This document shows, piece after piece, positions 42,172 to 52,163 of a DNA stretch of 64,000 nucleotides; positions within the stretch are counted from its first letter, which is position 1; each line of letters starts with the position of its first letter. The notes under the pieces are model-generated. The model made no database searches. It had not been told where the DNA came from and saw only the letters and a list, made by a program, of their open reading frames with translations. The position numbers and the translations under genes were made by a program. The DNA lies in NCBI GenBank assembly GCA_046330415.1, contig JAXLSW010000023.1:1-64000 (forward strand). The letters are read 5' to 3'. Source of the DNA: RHKX01 sp046330415. Its GTDB lineage: Bacteria > Actinomycetota > Thermoleophilia > Solirubrobacterales > 70-9.

Positions 42172-44378
42172 TCCGAGTCGGTCCCCGGGCTTTCGGCTTC
42201 CTCGACGCCCTCGGCCTCGCCGTGCCCGAGCAGCATGCCCAGCAGGTCCGCGGCGGCTTCGCCGATCACCGTCCCCGGCGGTAAGATCGCGTCGGCGCCG
42301 GCCTCGCGGAGCTCGTCGAAGTCGGCGGGGGGGATGACGCCGCCGACGACGACGAGGATGTCCTCGCGCCCGTACTCGTCGAGCGCCTTGCGCAGCTGCG
42401 GAACGAGCGTCAGGTGCCCGGCCGCGAGGGAGCTCGCGCCGACGATGTGGACGTCGGCCTCGATCGCCTGGCGGGCGACCTCCTCGGGCGTCTGGAAGAG
42501 CGGACCGATGTCGACGTCGAAGCCGAGGTCGGCGAAAGCGGTCGCGATCACCTTCTGGCCCCGGTCGTGTCCGTCCTGGCCCATCTTGGCCACGAGGATC
42601 CGGGGACGGCGGCCCTCCGCAGCCTCGAATTCCTCGATCAGCTCACGCGTCTTCGCGAACGGCTCGGAGGTCTCGCCCACCTCCCTACTGTAGACGCCCG
42701 CGATCGAGCGGATCTCGGCGGCGTGGCGCCCGTAGACCTTCTCGAGGGCGTCGGAGATCTCGCCGACGGATGCGTACACACGAGCGGCTTCGACGGCGAG
42801 CTCGAGCAGGTTGCCCTCGCCGCCCGCGGCCTCGGTCAACCGCTCCAGCGCCGCCCGGCAGGCGCTCTCGTCGCGCTCGGCGCGCAACCTCTCGAGCTTC
42901 TCGACCTGGCGGCGGCGGACGTCGGCGTTGTCGATCTTGAGGACGTTGACCATCTGGTCATGGTCGGGCTTGAAGGAGTTGACGCCGACGACGACCTGGC
43001 GGCCGGAGTCGATGCGCGCCTGGGTTCGCGCCGCCGCCTCCTCGATGCGGAGCTTCGGGACGCCCTGCTCGATGGCCTCGGTCATGCCGCCGAGCGCCTC
43101 GATCTCCTCGATGTGGGCGAGAGCGCGCCGCGCGAGCTGCTCGGTCAGTCGCTCGACGTAGTAGGAGCCTCCCCACGGGTCGATGACCCGCGTCGTCCCG
43201 CTCTCCTGCTGCAGGAAGAGCTGCGTGTTGCGGGCGATCCGGGCGCTGAAGTCGGTCGGCAGGCCGAGCGCCTCGTCGAGCGCGTTGGTGTGAAGGGACT
43301 GGGTGTGACCCTGGGTGGAGGCCATCGCCTCGACGCAGGTCCGGATCACGTTGTTGTAGACGTCCTGGGCGGCGAGGCTCCAGCCCGAGGTCTGGGAGTG
43401 GGTGCGGAGGGAGAGCGAGCGGTCGTTCTGCGGGTTGAACTGCCGCATCAGCTTCGCCCAGAGGATGCGACCGGCGCGCATCTTCGCGACCTCCATGAAG
43501 AAGTTCATCCCGATCGCCCAGAAGAAGGAGAGCCGCGGCGCGAACTTGTCGATGTCGAGGCCGGTCGCCAGGCCGGCGCGCACGTACTCGATGCCGTCGG
43601 CGAGGGTGTAGCCGAGCTCGAGGTCGGCGCTCGCCCCGGCCTCCTGCATGTGGTAGCCGGAGATCGAGATCGAGTTGAAGCGCGGCATCTCGCTCGAGGT
43701 GTAGGCGAAGATGTCGGAGATGATCCGCATCGACGGGGCGGGGGGGTAGATGTAGGTGTTGCGGACCATGAACTCCTTGAGGACGTCGTTCTGGATCGTC
43801 CCCGTGAGCTGGTCGTGCGGCACGCCCTGCTCCTCGCCGGCGACGATGAAGAGCGCCAGCACCGGCAGCACCGCGCCGTTCATGGTCATCGAGACGCTCA
43901 TCTGCTCGAGCGGGATCCCGTCGAAGAGCGTCCGCATGTCGTAGATCGAGTCGATCGCCACGCCCGCCATGCCGACGTCGCCGGCGACGCGCGGGTTGTC
44001 GGAGTCGTAGCCGCGGTGGGTGGCGAGGTCGAAGGCGATCGAGAGGCCCTTCTGCCCGGCCGCGAGGTTGCGCCGGTAGAAGGCGTTCGACTCCTCAGCC
44101 GTCGAGTACCCGGCGTACTGGCGGATCGTCCAAGGCTTGTTCACGTACATGCTCGGATACGGCCCGCGCAGGTAGGGCGGGAAGCCGGGCATCGTCTCGA
44201 GGAAGTCGATCCCCTCGAGCGCCCCTGAGCAGTAGGCGTCGGCGACCTCGATCCCCTCGGGCGTCTCCCAGGCCTCGCTCGCGGGCTCGCACGTCGCGAC
44301 CTCGCGCTCGACGTCCCCCAGCTCGAGGTCGGCGAACTGGGGGATCGAGCTGGTGGCCGTGGTCTCGCCGGCGCTCAT
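42168..44378 (-). CDS. mutB: methylmalonyl-CoA mutase, catalytic large subunit
   Basis: 736 residues. TIM-barrel with RGPYPSMYVNKPWTIRQYAGYSTAEESNAFYR, SVSMTMNGAVLP, QNDVLKEFMVRNTYIYPP, SISGYHMQEAGAS and RTHSQTSGWSLAAQD, and a C-terminal cobalamin domain with DxHxxG (MGQDGHDRGQKVIA), GASSLAAGH and VVGGVIPP. All are diagnostic for MCM, including Tyr and His near the substrate. Interconverts (R)-methylmalonyl-CoA and succinyl-CoA, so it takes the propionyl-CoA from the valine genes via carboxylase and epimerase encoded elsewhere. Start overlaps the mutA stop by four bases. Confidence 0.97.
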   Translation of the reverse strand: MSAGETTATSSIPQFADLELGDVEREVATCEPASEAWETPEGIEVADAYCSGALEGIDFLETMPGFPPYLRGPYPSMYVNKPWTIRQYAGYSTAEESNAFYRRNLAAGQKGLSIAFDLATHRGYDSDNPRVAGDVGMAGVAIDSIYDMRTLFDGIPLEQMSVSMTMNGAVLPVLALFIVAGEEQGVPHDQLTGTIQNDVLKEFMVRNTYIYPPAPSMRIISDIFAYTSSEMPRFNSISISGYHMQEAGASADLELGYTLADGIEYVRAGLATGLDIDKFAPRLSFFWAIGMNFFMEVAKMRAGRILWAKLMRQFNPQNDRSLSLRTHSQTSGWSLAAQDVYNNVIRTCVEAMASTQGHTQSLHTNALDEALGLPTDFSARIARNTQLFLQQESGTTRVIDPWGGSYYVERLTEQLARRALAHIEEIEALGGMTEAIEQGVPKLRIEEAAARTQARIDSGRQVVVGVNSFKPDHDQMVNVLKIDNADVRRRQVEKLERLRAERDESACRAALERLTEAAGGEGNLLELAVEAARVYASVGEISDALEKVYGRHAAEIRSIAGVYSREVGETSEPFAKTRELIEEFEAAEGRRPRILVAKMGQDGHDRGQKVIATAFADLGFDVDIGPLFQTPEEVARQAIEADVHIVGASSLAAGHLTLVPQLRKALDEYGREDILVVVGGVIPPADFDELREAGADAILPPGTVIGEAAADLLGMLLGHGEAEGVEEAESPGTDSE

Positions 44379-46515
44379 GCGGGCTCCACCTCGAGCTCAC
44401 CGCGGGCGGCGGCGGCGACCTTGGTCAGCGTCTGCAGCATCGGCGTGCCGTCGCGGACCCCGAGGTCGGCTCCCGCAGCGTCGGCGTCCTCGCCGGAACG
44501 CATCGCCAGGTAGACCTCGGCGGCGCCGGCCCGGCGCAGGCCGTCGACGACGTCGCGGAGCTCCTCCGGTTCGGCCTTCGGGTTCGCGCAGACGGCGGCG
44601 ACCCGCAGGCCGGAGTCGGCGAACGCCTGCGCGAGCGCGGCGCTGTCGTCCCGCTCGCCGCTCGGCGCGGTCTCGATCCCGCCGCTCTCGAAGAAGTTCT
44701 TCGCCCAGGTGGCGACGGAGTTGTGCTGCGCGAGCGGTCCGACCGCGGCGAGGAAGATCCGCGCCGGCTCACGGCCGGAGCCACCGCCGGATTGGCGGCG
44801 AAGGTCCTCGAACGGAGCCGCGTCGCGGGTCTGGGGCAGGGGTCGGCTCGTCCGCGGCTCGAGTCCGATGCGGGCGACGAGCTGGTCGATCCGCGTCCCC
44901 TCGAGCGCCATGTCCCGAAGCTCGATCAGCGAGGCGGCCTCGCGAGTCCCCCCGTCGGCGTCCTCGCCATCGGCCGACAGCCGCTCGGCCTCCGCGGCCG
45001 CGAGCGCTTCGGCGTCCGGTGGCTCGATCGGTTCGGTGCCGTCGTCGCCGAGCAGCGGGAAGGTGTTGACCCCGGTCAGCTCCCGCTCGCGGCGATCGAT
45101 CTCGTCGTGGCGTTGACCCGCCGCTTCGGCGAGCTGATCGGCGATGGAGCCGCTCTCGAGCGCGGCGACGATCCCGCCCTCCGCCTCGATCGCGGTGAAG
45201 CGCTCCCAGCCGAGCCCGGCGAGCTCGTCGGTGAGCGACTCGACGTACCACGAGCCACCGCCCGGATCCGCAACCTTCGCGAGCGACGACTCGTTCATCA
45301 GCACCAACTGGGTGTTGCGCGCCATCCGCCGGCCGAGCTGCCCGGGCACCCCGATCTCGGCGTCGAAGGGGGCGACGGTCATCCCGTCGGCGCCGGCGAC
45401 GGCGGCGGCGAACGTCGCGGTCGTGCCGCGGAGCATGTTCACCCAGGGATCGATGGCCGACCACATGCGGCCGCTCGTCCGGCCCAGGGTCGGGGACCGG
45501 CGTAGGTCGGGCTCGACGCCGCTCGCCTCGAGCACACGCGCCCAGATCCGCCGGAACGCCCGTAGCTTCGCGATCTCCGCGAACTGGTCGGGGCCGATGG
45601 CGAGCTCGAACTCGATCCGCGCGGCGGCCACGGCAGGCTCCAGCCCCGCCCGCTCGCAGGCTCGCAGGTAGGCGACGCCGGTGGCGGGCGATGGCGATCT
45701 CCACGTTGGGGTGCGCGCCCGCGTCGACGTAGGCGCCGGTGCCGACGCGGAGGGCGCGGACGTTCTCGTAGGTCTCGGCCGGTCTCGAAGGCGAGCCGCC
45801 CGGCGAGCGCCAAGGCTTCCTCGGCGCTTCCCAGGATCCGCCCCTCCTCGGCGAGCGCGCCGAGCGGGTCGTACCCGAAGGAGCCGAGGGCGGCGTCGGG
45901 AGCGATCTCCTCGCGCTCCCAGACGGCCGCCAGGAGCGCCGCCGCCGCCGGTGCTGCGGCTCCGGCCTCGAGCGCCACGGGCGCCAGGTCCTTGAGCACC
46001 TCGTCGAGCACCTCCTCGAGGTCGTCGGCGGTCGAGACCATGACCCCGTCGCGGGCGCGGCCCGCGGCGAAGTCATCGGAGCCGGGCGCCGAGGCGGCCC
46101 GGGCAGCGCGATCGAGCCGGAGGGAGATGGCGGTGACGCCGCCGGCCAGGTCCTCGAGGATCACCTGGTTGGCGTCCTGGCGCTGAGCGACGGCGTGGCT
46201 CTGGCGGATCTCCCAGGTGCCGGAGCCGCGGCCGCCGCGGACGAAGGGGGCGTGGCGCGGCTCGCCTCCGGGGTCCGGCGCGAGCGCATCGTCGGAGGTG
46301 TAGAGCCAGCGAACCGACAGACCCGGTTCGATCGGGGTGGGATCTCCCGGCTCGGCCTTCTCGGTCCAGGCGTCGATCCCGACCTGCTCGAAGTCACCGC
46401 CGATCGCCTCGCGGGATGCGCGGGCCGCGGCCTCCTCGGTCTTCTCGGTGTCGGCGGACTCGACCGCCTCCGCCTCCGCCTCCGGATCCTGCGCCTGTGG
46501 GGAACTGGTGCTCAA
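44375..46515 (-). CDS. mutA: methylmalonyl-CoA mutase, small (non-catalytic) subunit, two frame breaks
   Basis: From ATG 46515. An acidic N-terminal tail precedes the MutA barrel half: SVRWLYTSDDALAPDPGG, RAARDGVMV-type region, then (after a shift near 45780) ETYENVRALRVGTGAYVDAGAHPNVEIA, and (after a shift near 45692) VAYLRACERAG and FELAIGPDQFAEIAKLRAFRRIWARVLEA. The C-terminal domain has the cobalamin-domain shape but AVGPLAQHNSVA in place of DxHxxG, as expected of the subunit that does not bind B12. Removing one extra base at each join gives 713 codons. Forms the heterodimer with MutB. Confidence 0.88.
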
Positions 46516-46606
46516 ACCGGGCCTAGTTTCTCACGCGGGTACCCGCGAGCGGGGGCTGGGCGGGACCGGCGTCGGCCGCTGGAGCCTTCTCTACACTCGC
46601 CCGCCC

Positions 46607-46936
46607 ATGCCGGCACGCAGATCGGTTCGAGTCTCCGCGGCGGTGTTCGCCGCCGCCACGCTGCCCGCGACCGCGATGATCGTCGCCGTCGGCGGCATCG
46701 TCGGGATCGCCCCCGTGCTCGTCCTGCTCGCGGCGATGATCGTCCGCGGACGCATGCCGGGCGAGGATTCCCTGCAGCGCCTGATCGAGCACCGTGCCAC
46801 GCCGCACCGCCGCCGTCGGCCGCTGCGTCCGCGCCGTCCCGCCTTCACCGTCTTCACGCACCCCGTCCGCGGGCTCCTGCTCGCCTCGGCGATGGCCGAG
46901 CGCGGGCCGCCTGCGGCGCTCGCAACCTCCCGCTAG
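46607..46936 (+). CDS. small membrane protein, unknown
   Basis: 109 residues from ATG 46607 (91 bases from the divergent mutA start). One long or two short hydrophobic segments (about residues 8-46, VSAAVFAAATLP ... VLVLLAAMIVRGR) and a basic C-terminal half rich in Arg and Pro (HRRRRPLRPRRP). No family recognised. GC pattern agrees with coding. It could be an anchor protein co-transcribed with the copper-related genes downstream, but that is only positional. Confidence 0.5.
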   Translation: MPARRSVRVSAAVFAAATLPATAMIVAVGGIVGIAPVLVLLAAMIVRGRMPGEDSLQRLIEHRATPHRRRRPLRPRRPAFTVFTHPVRGLLLASAMAERGPPAALATSR

Positions 46937-47003
46937 CCGCTCGCCGCAGCCCTCCTCGGGTCGCGCGCTGCGGCTCGCCGCAACCCCCGACACCCGGAGA
47001 CCC

Positions 47004-47696
47004 ATGAGACGCCCCACGGCTGCCGTGGCGGCCGCGCTCGGCGTGCTGGCCTCGTGCCTGCTCGCCGCCGCGCCGGCCGCCGCACATGGCGGCGATCCGA
47101 ACTACCGATCCGAGATCACCTCGATCACCCCCGATACCCCCGGCCTCAGCGCCGAGATCGAGAACTTCGACGCCGACCTGCGCTTGGTCAACGACAGCGA
47201 CCAGCGGGTCGTCGTCCTCGGCTACAACGAAGAGCCGTACCTGCGGTTCGAGCCCGACGGCCTCGTCTACGTGAACAGGAGCTCACCGGCCGCCTACCTG
47301 AACAGCGACCGCTATGGGCGCGTCGACGTCCCCGCCGGCATCGATCCCAAGGATCCGCCGGAGTGGGAGCAGGTCTCCGACACCGGCGAGTGGACCTGGC
47401 ACGACCACCGTTCCCACTACATGGGCGATGGGGTCCCCGGCGTCGTCGAGGACCAGGACGTGCGCACGAAGGTCTTCGACTACTCGATCCCGATCGAGGT
47501 CGGCTCCCGGGCGGGATCGATCGACGGGACGCTGTACTGGGTCGGCCAGGAGGACGACGCGCCGGTGCTCCCGTTCGTGATCCTCGGCATCGTCGCGCTC
47601 GGCTCGATCGCGCTCGTCGTCGTCGTGCGGCGGCGACGCCGCGATGACGCCGGTGGCGACCGGGGTGAGGGTGACGAGGAGAAGGAGGCCTGGTGA
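47004..47696 (+). CDS. secreted/anchored CopC-associated protein of unknown function
   Basis: 230 residues: signal peptide (AAALGVLASCLLAAAPAAAHGG) cleaved after AAA or AHG, an extracytoplasmic beta-rich domain with GYNEEPYLRF, SPAAYLNSDRYGRVDVPA and the His/Trp motif WTWHDHRSHYM, then a C-terminal helix (FVILGIVALGSIALVVVV) and a basic/acidic tail. A protein of this type is commonly encoded directly upstream of CopC/CopD in actinobacteria. The WHDHRxH cluster could bind metal. The stop overlaps the start of the copCD gene (GTGA). Function unknown; a role in copper handling is inferred from position and the His motif. Confidence 0.75.
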   Translation: MRRPTAAVAAALGVLASCLLAAAPAAAHGGDPNYRSEITSITPDTPGLSAEIENFDADLRLVNDSDQRVVVLGYNEEPYLRFEPDGLVYVNRSSPAAYLNSDRYGRVDVPAGIDPKDPPEWEQVSDTGEWTWHDHRSHYMGDGVPGVVEDQDVRTKVFDYSIPIEVGSRAGSIDGTLYWVGQEDDAPVLPFVILGIVALGSIALVVVVRRRRRDDAGGDRGEGDEEKEAW

Positions 47697-49401
47697 GGGG
47701 AGCTCTCCTCCGCCTCGCCGCGATCGCGATCGCCGCACTACTGGTGGCGCCCGCCCGCGCGAGGGCCCACGCCGTGCTCGAGCGGACCGTTCCCGAGCGC
47801 GGCGCCGACCTGCCGACCCAGCCCGACCAGGTCGCCTTCTTCTTCAACGAGCCGATCGAGTCCGCCTTCGGCGCCATCCGCGTCTACGACTCGAGCGGCG
47901 AGGAGGTGCAGACCGGCGATGTGATCCGCCCGGGCGACGACGGCACGGGGATCGCGACCGCCCTCCTGCCCGATCTTCCCGACGGGACCTACACGGCCAC
48001 CTACCGGGTCGTGTCAGCCGATTCACATCCCGTCTCCGGAGGCTTCGTCTTCTCGATCGGGAAGCCCGACGATGGCGGTGCCTCGGTGGCGGACCTGCTC
48101 GAGAAGCAGAAGGGGACGGGTGGGACGTCCTCGCCGGCCTTCGTCGTGGACCGCTGGGTCGGCTACGTCGCGACGGCCCTGCTCGTCGGCGGCCTCGCGT
48201 TCGCGCTCCTCATCGGAGGTCCGGCTCTCGGGACCCGTCGCGAGCGGGCCGCGGCTGAGCTGGATCGGCGCACCGGCCGGCTGACCCTCGCCGCCGCCGG
48301 AGCGGGTCTTCTTGCGAGCCTCGTCTCCCTGCCGCTGCAGATCTCCGCCGCGGCCGGTGTCTCCTTCGCCGATGCGCTCACGGGCGGCTACCTCGGCGAC
48401 GTCCTCTCGACCCGCTTCGGGACCGTCGAGGCGCTGCGGGCCCTGGCGTTCGCCCTGCTGCTGGGGATCGTCGCCCTCGGCCCGCGCCTGGGCAGGCTCG
48501 CTGGCCCGCGGCCGCGCTCCCCGCGGCGTTCCTGCTCGCCGCCCCGGCGCTCTCCGGGCACGCCTCGACCCAGGACCCGACCTGGCTTCTGCTTCCCCTC
48601 GACGTCCTGCACGTCGCGGCGATGACCCTCTGGCTCGGCGGCCTCGCGGCGATGCTCCTGGCGCTCCCCGCGGCAACGGCCGCCGTGGAGCCCGAGGAGC
48701 GCAGCGGCGTGCTCTCCACCGCGCTGCGGCGCTTCTCGCCGCTCGCGCTCGCCTGCGTGCTCGCCCTCGCGGTCAGTGGCACGGTGCAGGCGATCATCGA
48801 GGTCGGGAGCTTCGGCGCCCTGCTCGACACGGGCTTCGGCCGCGCCGTCGTCGCCAAGGCCCTGATCCTCGCCGTGCTCGCCGGTCTCGGGTACGCGAAC
48901 CGCAGTCGCCTGATGCCCGCGATCGAGCGGCTCGCCGCCGCAGCGCAGCCCACCGGAACGCCCGGGCGGCGCCTGCGGAGCAACCTCCGTCTCGAGGTGG
49001 CGGGAATCGCCGTGGCGCTCGCCGCCGCCTCGATGATGGCCGGCTACGCGCCGCCCTCCGACGCGGCGTCCGGCCCCGTCTCCGGGTCGGTCACCGCCGG
49101 CGACAACTACCTCGAGTACACGGTCGAGCCAGCCACCGTCGGCGCCAACCAGCTCCACCTCTACCTCTTCGCCTCCGACGACGGCAGCCAGGTCGACCCC
49201 AGGGAGCTGACCGCGTCGGCCAGCCTCGGCTCGGCCGACGTCGGCCCGCTGGAGCTGGACCTGCGCAAGGCGGGTCCGGGCCACTACGTGGCTCCCCGCG
49301 CCGACTTCGGGATCAAGGGCGACTGGAGCGTCGACGTGGCGGTCCGAACCTCGCGCTTCGACCAGGACGAGGCCGAGTTCGAGGTCCCGATCGCACCGTG
49401 A
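47693..49401 (+). CDS. CopC-CopD fusion copper-resistance/transport protein, one frame break
   Basis: From GTG 47693. Signal peptide, then the mature CopC domain starting with His (ARAHAVLERTVPERGADL) and a second conserved His in SADSHPVSGGF, both likely Cu(II) ligands. A CopD membrane domain of about eight helices follows, and then a C-terminal extracytoplasmic domain (from SGSVTAGDNYLEYTVEPATVGANQLHLYLF) of the YtkA-like type. The frame is lost near 48503 and recovered one base later (WPAAALPAAFLLAAPALSGH ... AAMTLWLGGLAAML); restoring one base gives 570 codons. Suggested role: copper capture and import across the membrane for cuproenzymes. Confidence 0.88.
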
Positions 49402-49474
49402 CAACCGTGACAACCGAACAACCGAGAACCGCATCCCCAGAGCACCGATGAGAACCCGAAAGGAACGAACACCG

Positions 49475-50176
49475 ATGACGAAGAACATGAAGGCCGCGAT
49501 CGCGGTCGCCGCCACCATCCTGACCGCCGCGCTGCTGCTTCCCGCCGCCGCGCAGGCCCACGTGACGGTCCAGCCAACCGAGGTCCCCGCCGGGAGCTTC
49601 TCGCGGGTGGACGTCCGCGTCCCCAACGAGGAGGACGGCGCCGCGACCACGAAGGTCGAGGTGGAGATGCCCGAGGGCTTCATCTTCGCCTCCTACGAGC
49701 CCGTGCCCGGCTGGAACGTGAAGGTCAAGAACGAGAAGCTCGACGAGCCGGTCGAAGCCTACGGCGAGTCCTACGACGCGCAGGTCGGCACGATCACCTG
49801 GACGGCCGCGAGCGACGCCGACGGCATCCAGCCCAGCCAGTTCCAGGACTTCGGCCTCTCCGTCGGGATCCCCGACCAGTACACGGAGGGCGACGTCCTC
49901 TCGTTCCCGGCGATCCAGACCTACAGCAACGGCGACGTCGTGCGCTGGATCGGCGAGCCCGACAGCGAGGATCCGGCGGCGCAGGTGACCCTGACGGCCG
50001 CCGCTGAGGATCACCACAGCGACATGTCCGAGGACGAGCACGCCGAGGAGACAGCCACCGCTGACGAGGGCGGCGACGACGGCGATGGCGCACCGACCTG
50101 GCTCGCGGTCCTCGGAGTCGTGCTGGGTGCCGTCGGCATCGGCGTCGGAGGCGTGGCGCTGACGAAGCGCAAGTAG
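49475..50176 (+). CDS. YcnI-like DUF1775 copper-binding protein
   Basis: 233 residues from ATG 49475 (AAAGGAACG upstream; ATG 49448 is less likely). Signal peptide ends AQA, so the mature chain begins HVTVQPTEVPAGSFSRVDVRVPNE. That N-terminal His is the known Cu(II) ligand of YcnI proteins. DUF1775 sandwich (to about 170), a His/Asp/Glu-rich linker (DHHSDMSEDEHAEE) that may also bind metal, a C-terminal membrane helix and a basic end. Follows copCD by 73 bases. YcnI with CopC/CopD is a recurring copper-trafficking module. Confidence 0.92.
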   Translation: MTKNMKAAIAVAATILTAALLLPAAAQAHVTVQPTEVPAGSFSRVDVRVPNEEDGAATTKVEVEMPEGFIFASYEPVPGWNVKVKNEKLDEPVEAYGESYDAQVGTITWTAASDADGIQPSQFQDFGLSVGIPDQYTEGDVLSFPAIQTYSNGDVVRWIGEPDSEDPAAQVTLTAAAEDHHSDMSEDEHAEETATADEGGDDGDGAPTWLAVLGVVLGAVGIGVGGVALTKRK

Positions 50177-50228
50177 ACAGATAGAACCCACAGCGCCCGG
50201 ATGGGACGATGAGAGGAGCGATCAGAGC

Positions 50229-50981
50229 ATGAGCCACCGCAAAGAGCAGAAGCAGAAGGCCCGCGAGCAGCGTCTCGCCGCGGAGAAGGCCGAGGCCGCC
50301 GCGGCGGCGCGCAAGCGCCGCACCGCCCTGATCGCCGGCGGCGTGGGCCTGTTGGCGTTGATCGCGGTCGTCGTGCTGGTCATCGTGAGCCAGTCCGGCG
50401 AGGACGACACCAAGGTGGAGGGAACGGACCTCTTCGCCGGCGTTCCGCAGAAGGGAATCGCGATCGGAGAGCCCGACGCGCCGGTCACGGTCGTCGAGTT
50501 CGCCGACCTCCAGTGCCCGTTCTGCCGCGATTTCGCGGTCCACGAGCTGCCCGGCATCGTCAAGGACTACGTCAAGCCCGGGGACGTGAGGATGGAACTG
50601 CGCCTCCTCTCCTTCATCGGCTCGGACTCCGAGACCGGCCGCCAGATCGCGGCCGCCGCCGCACAGCAGGACCGGATCTGGCCGCTCGCCGAGAACGTCT
50701 ACTCGCACCAGGGGACCGAGAACAGCGGCTACCTGACCGAGGACTTCATGCGCGAGCAGGGGGAGGCGGTCGAGGGTCTCGACATCGATCAGGCCATCTC
50801 GGAGCGCGGCTCCGAGGAGGTCGCGCAGTACGAGCAGGAGAGCGAGGAGGGGGCTCGCAAGTCAGGCGCGACCTCGACCCCCGCCTTCCTCGTCGGACCG
50901 ACGGATGGCGAGAAGGTCCTCACCGACGCTGACGGCCTGCGCGACGCGATCGACAAGGCGCTGGCGGAGGCCAAGGGGTAG
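50229..50981 (+). CDS. membrane-anchored DsbA-like thioredoxin-fold protein
   Basis: 250 residues. A Lys/Arg/Glu-rich cytoplasmic head (1-31), one transmembrane helix (about 32-54) and an extracytoplasmic DsbA/DSBA-like thioredoxin domain with the redox motif CPFC in EFADLQCPFCRDF. The cis-Pro loop is seen as SGATSTPAFLVG. Acts as disulfide oxidase or isomerase on exported proteins, or reduces copper sites in oxidase assembly. Lies 52 bases after the ycnI gene, on the same strand. Confidence 0.9.
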   Translation: MSHRKEQKQKAREQRLAAEKAEAAAAARKRRTALIAGGVGLLALIAVVVLVIVSQSGEDDTKVEGTDLFAGVPQKGIAIGEPDAPVTVVEFADLQCPFCRDFAVHELPGIVKDYVKPGDVRMELRLLSFIGSDSETGRQIAAAAAQQDRIWPLAENVYSHQGTENSGYLTEDFMREQGEAVEGLDIDQAISERGSEEVAQYEQESEEGARKSGATSTPAFLVGPTDGEKVLTDADGLRDAIDKALAEAKG

Positions 50982-51004
50982 GCGGAGCCGGCGGAGCGGA
51001 CGAC

Positions 51005-52117
51005 GTGGGCGCGCGCGAGGGAGCGGTGGACGAACGGCGCAGGCGCACCGCGCTCGCCTACGACCGCCGCTGCCTCGCCCACGAAAACGGCTCGATGCTC
51101 GAGGACGCTCGCGCGGCGTCCTGGCTCGACGTTCCCCACTGCGAGCGGCCGGAGCGCCTCTCCTGGAGCCTCGAGGTCCTTGAGCGCTCCGGGCTGCTCG
51201 ATCGCCTCGAGCGGCTGCCCTCGCGGAAGGCGAGCCGCGAGGAGCTCGAGCGGGTCCACACGCCGGCGATGCTCGACGGGCTCGAGGCCGCCTGCGCACG
51301 CGGCGAGCCCGCCGAGGTCGGTCCCGGGGCGCGGATCGGCGCCGATTCCTGGGAGCCCGCGCTGCTCGCGGCGGGATGCACGCTGGTCGCGGTCGAGGCC
51401 GTCCTCGGCGGCGATGCCGACGACGCCTTCGCGCTTGTGCGTCCACCCGGCCACCACGCGACGCCCGAGGAGCCGATGGGCTTCTGCCTCCTCAACAACG
51501 TCGCGATCGCCGCCCGCCACGCCCAGGGGCTCGGCGCCAGGCGGATCGCGATCGTCGACTGGGACGTCCATCACGGAAACGGCACCGAGACCATCTTCCG
51601 AGAGGACCCGTCGGTTCTCTTCGTCTCTCTTCACCAGGACGACCTCTACCCGGTCGGCCGCGGCGCGGCGAGCGAGCGGGGCGCGGGGGCGGGGGAGGGG
51701 ACGACGCTCAACGTCCCCCTGCCGCCCGGCACCGGTGACGATGGCTACGCCTACGCCTTCGAGCGGCTCGTCGAGCCCGCGGTTCGCGGCTTCGCCCCCG
51801 ACCTCCTGCTGGTCTCCGCCGGCCAGGACCCGGCCGCGTCCGACCCGCTCGGGCGCATGTCCGTGACGACCGACGGCTTCCGGGCGCTGACGAACCGCGC
51901 GCTCGCACTCGCCGACGAGCTCTGCGGCGGTCGCCTCGTCGTCGTCCTCGAGGGCGGCTACAGCCTGGAACACGTGGCGTTCGCGAACCTGGCGATCGCC
52001 GAGGCGCTGGCGGGCCTTGCCCCTGCGATCCCCGCGGATCCGCTCGAGCTCGACGTCCCGCGAGGCCTCCGCGCGTTCGAGCGCGAGGCGATCGACGCGA
52101 TGGTGCGATCGCGCTGA
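51005..52117 (+). CDS. histone deacetylase / acetylpolyamine amidohydrolase family protein (class II-like)
   Basis: 370 residues from GTG 51005. Zinc amidohydrolase of the HDAC/APAH/AcuC superfamily: LVRPPGHHATPEEPMGFCLLNN, IVDWDVHHGNGTETIF (zinc D and H), and SAGQDPAASDPLGRM with the third zinc Asp. The last motif lacks the His that follows Asp-Ala in classical AcuC (SAGFDAH) and resembles class II-like bacterial and plant enzymes. Substrate could be acetyl-lysine proteins or acetylated polyamines. It sits in the middle of the copper/oxidase-assembly genes on the same strand, with no obvious functional link. Confidence 0.88.
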   Translation: MGAREGAVDERRRRTALAYDRRCLAHENGSMLEDARAASWLDVPHCERPERLSWSLEVLERSGLLDRLERLPSRKASREELERVHTPAMLDGLEAACARGEPAEVGPGARIGADSWEPALLAAGCTLVAVEAVLGGDADDAFALVRPPGHHATPEEPMGFCLLNNVAIAARHAQGLGARRIAIVDWDVHHGNGTETIFREDPSVLFVSLHQDDLYPVGRGAASERGAGAGEGTTLNVPLPPGTGDDGYAYAFERLVEPAVRGFAPDLLLVSAGQDPAASDPLGRMSVTTDGFRALTNRALALADELCGGRLVVVLEGGYSLEHVAFANLAIAEALAGLAPAIPADPLELDVPRGLRAFEREAIDAMVRSR

Positions 52118-52163
52118 CCCGGCCGCGGGCCGAGGCGGCGCCCCTTCACAATGTGACGTAGAG

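Noticed and set aside
42414..44228. 604-codon open frame on the plus strand
   Set aside because: Antisense to mutB, whose protein sequence is unmistakable; no motif or ribosome binding site.
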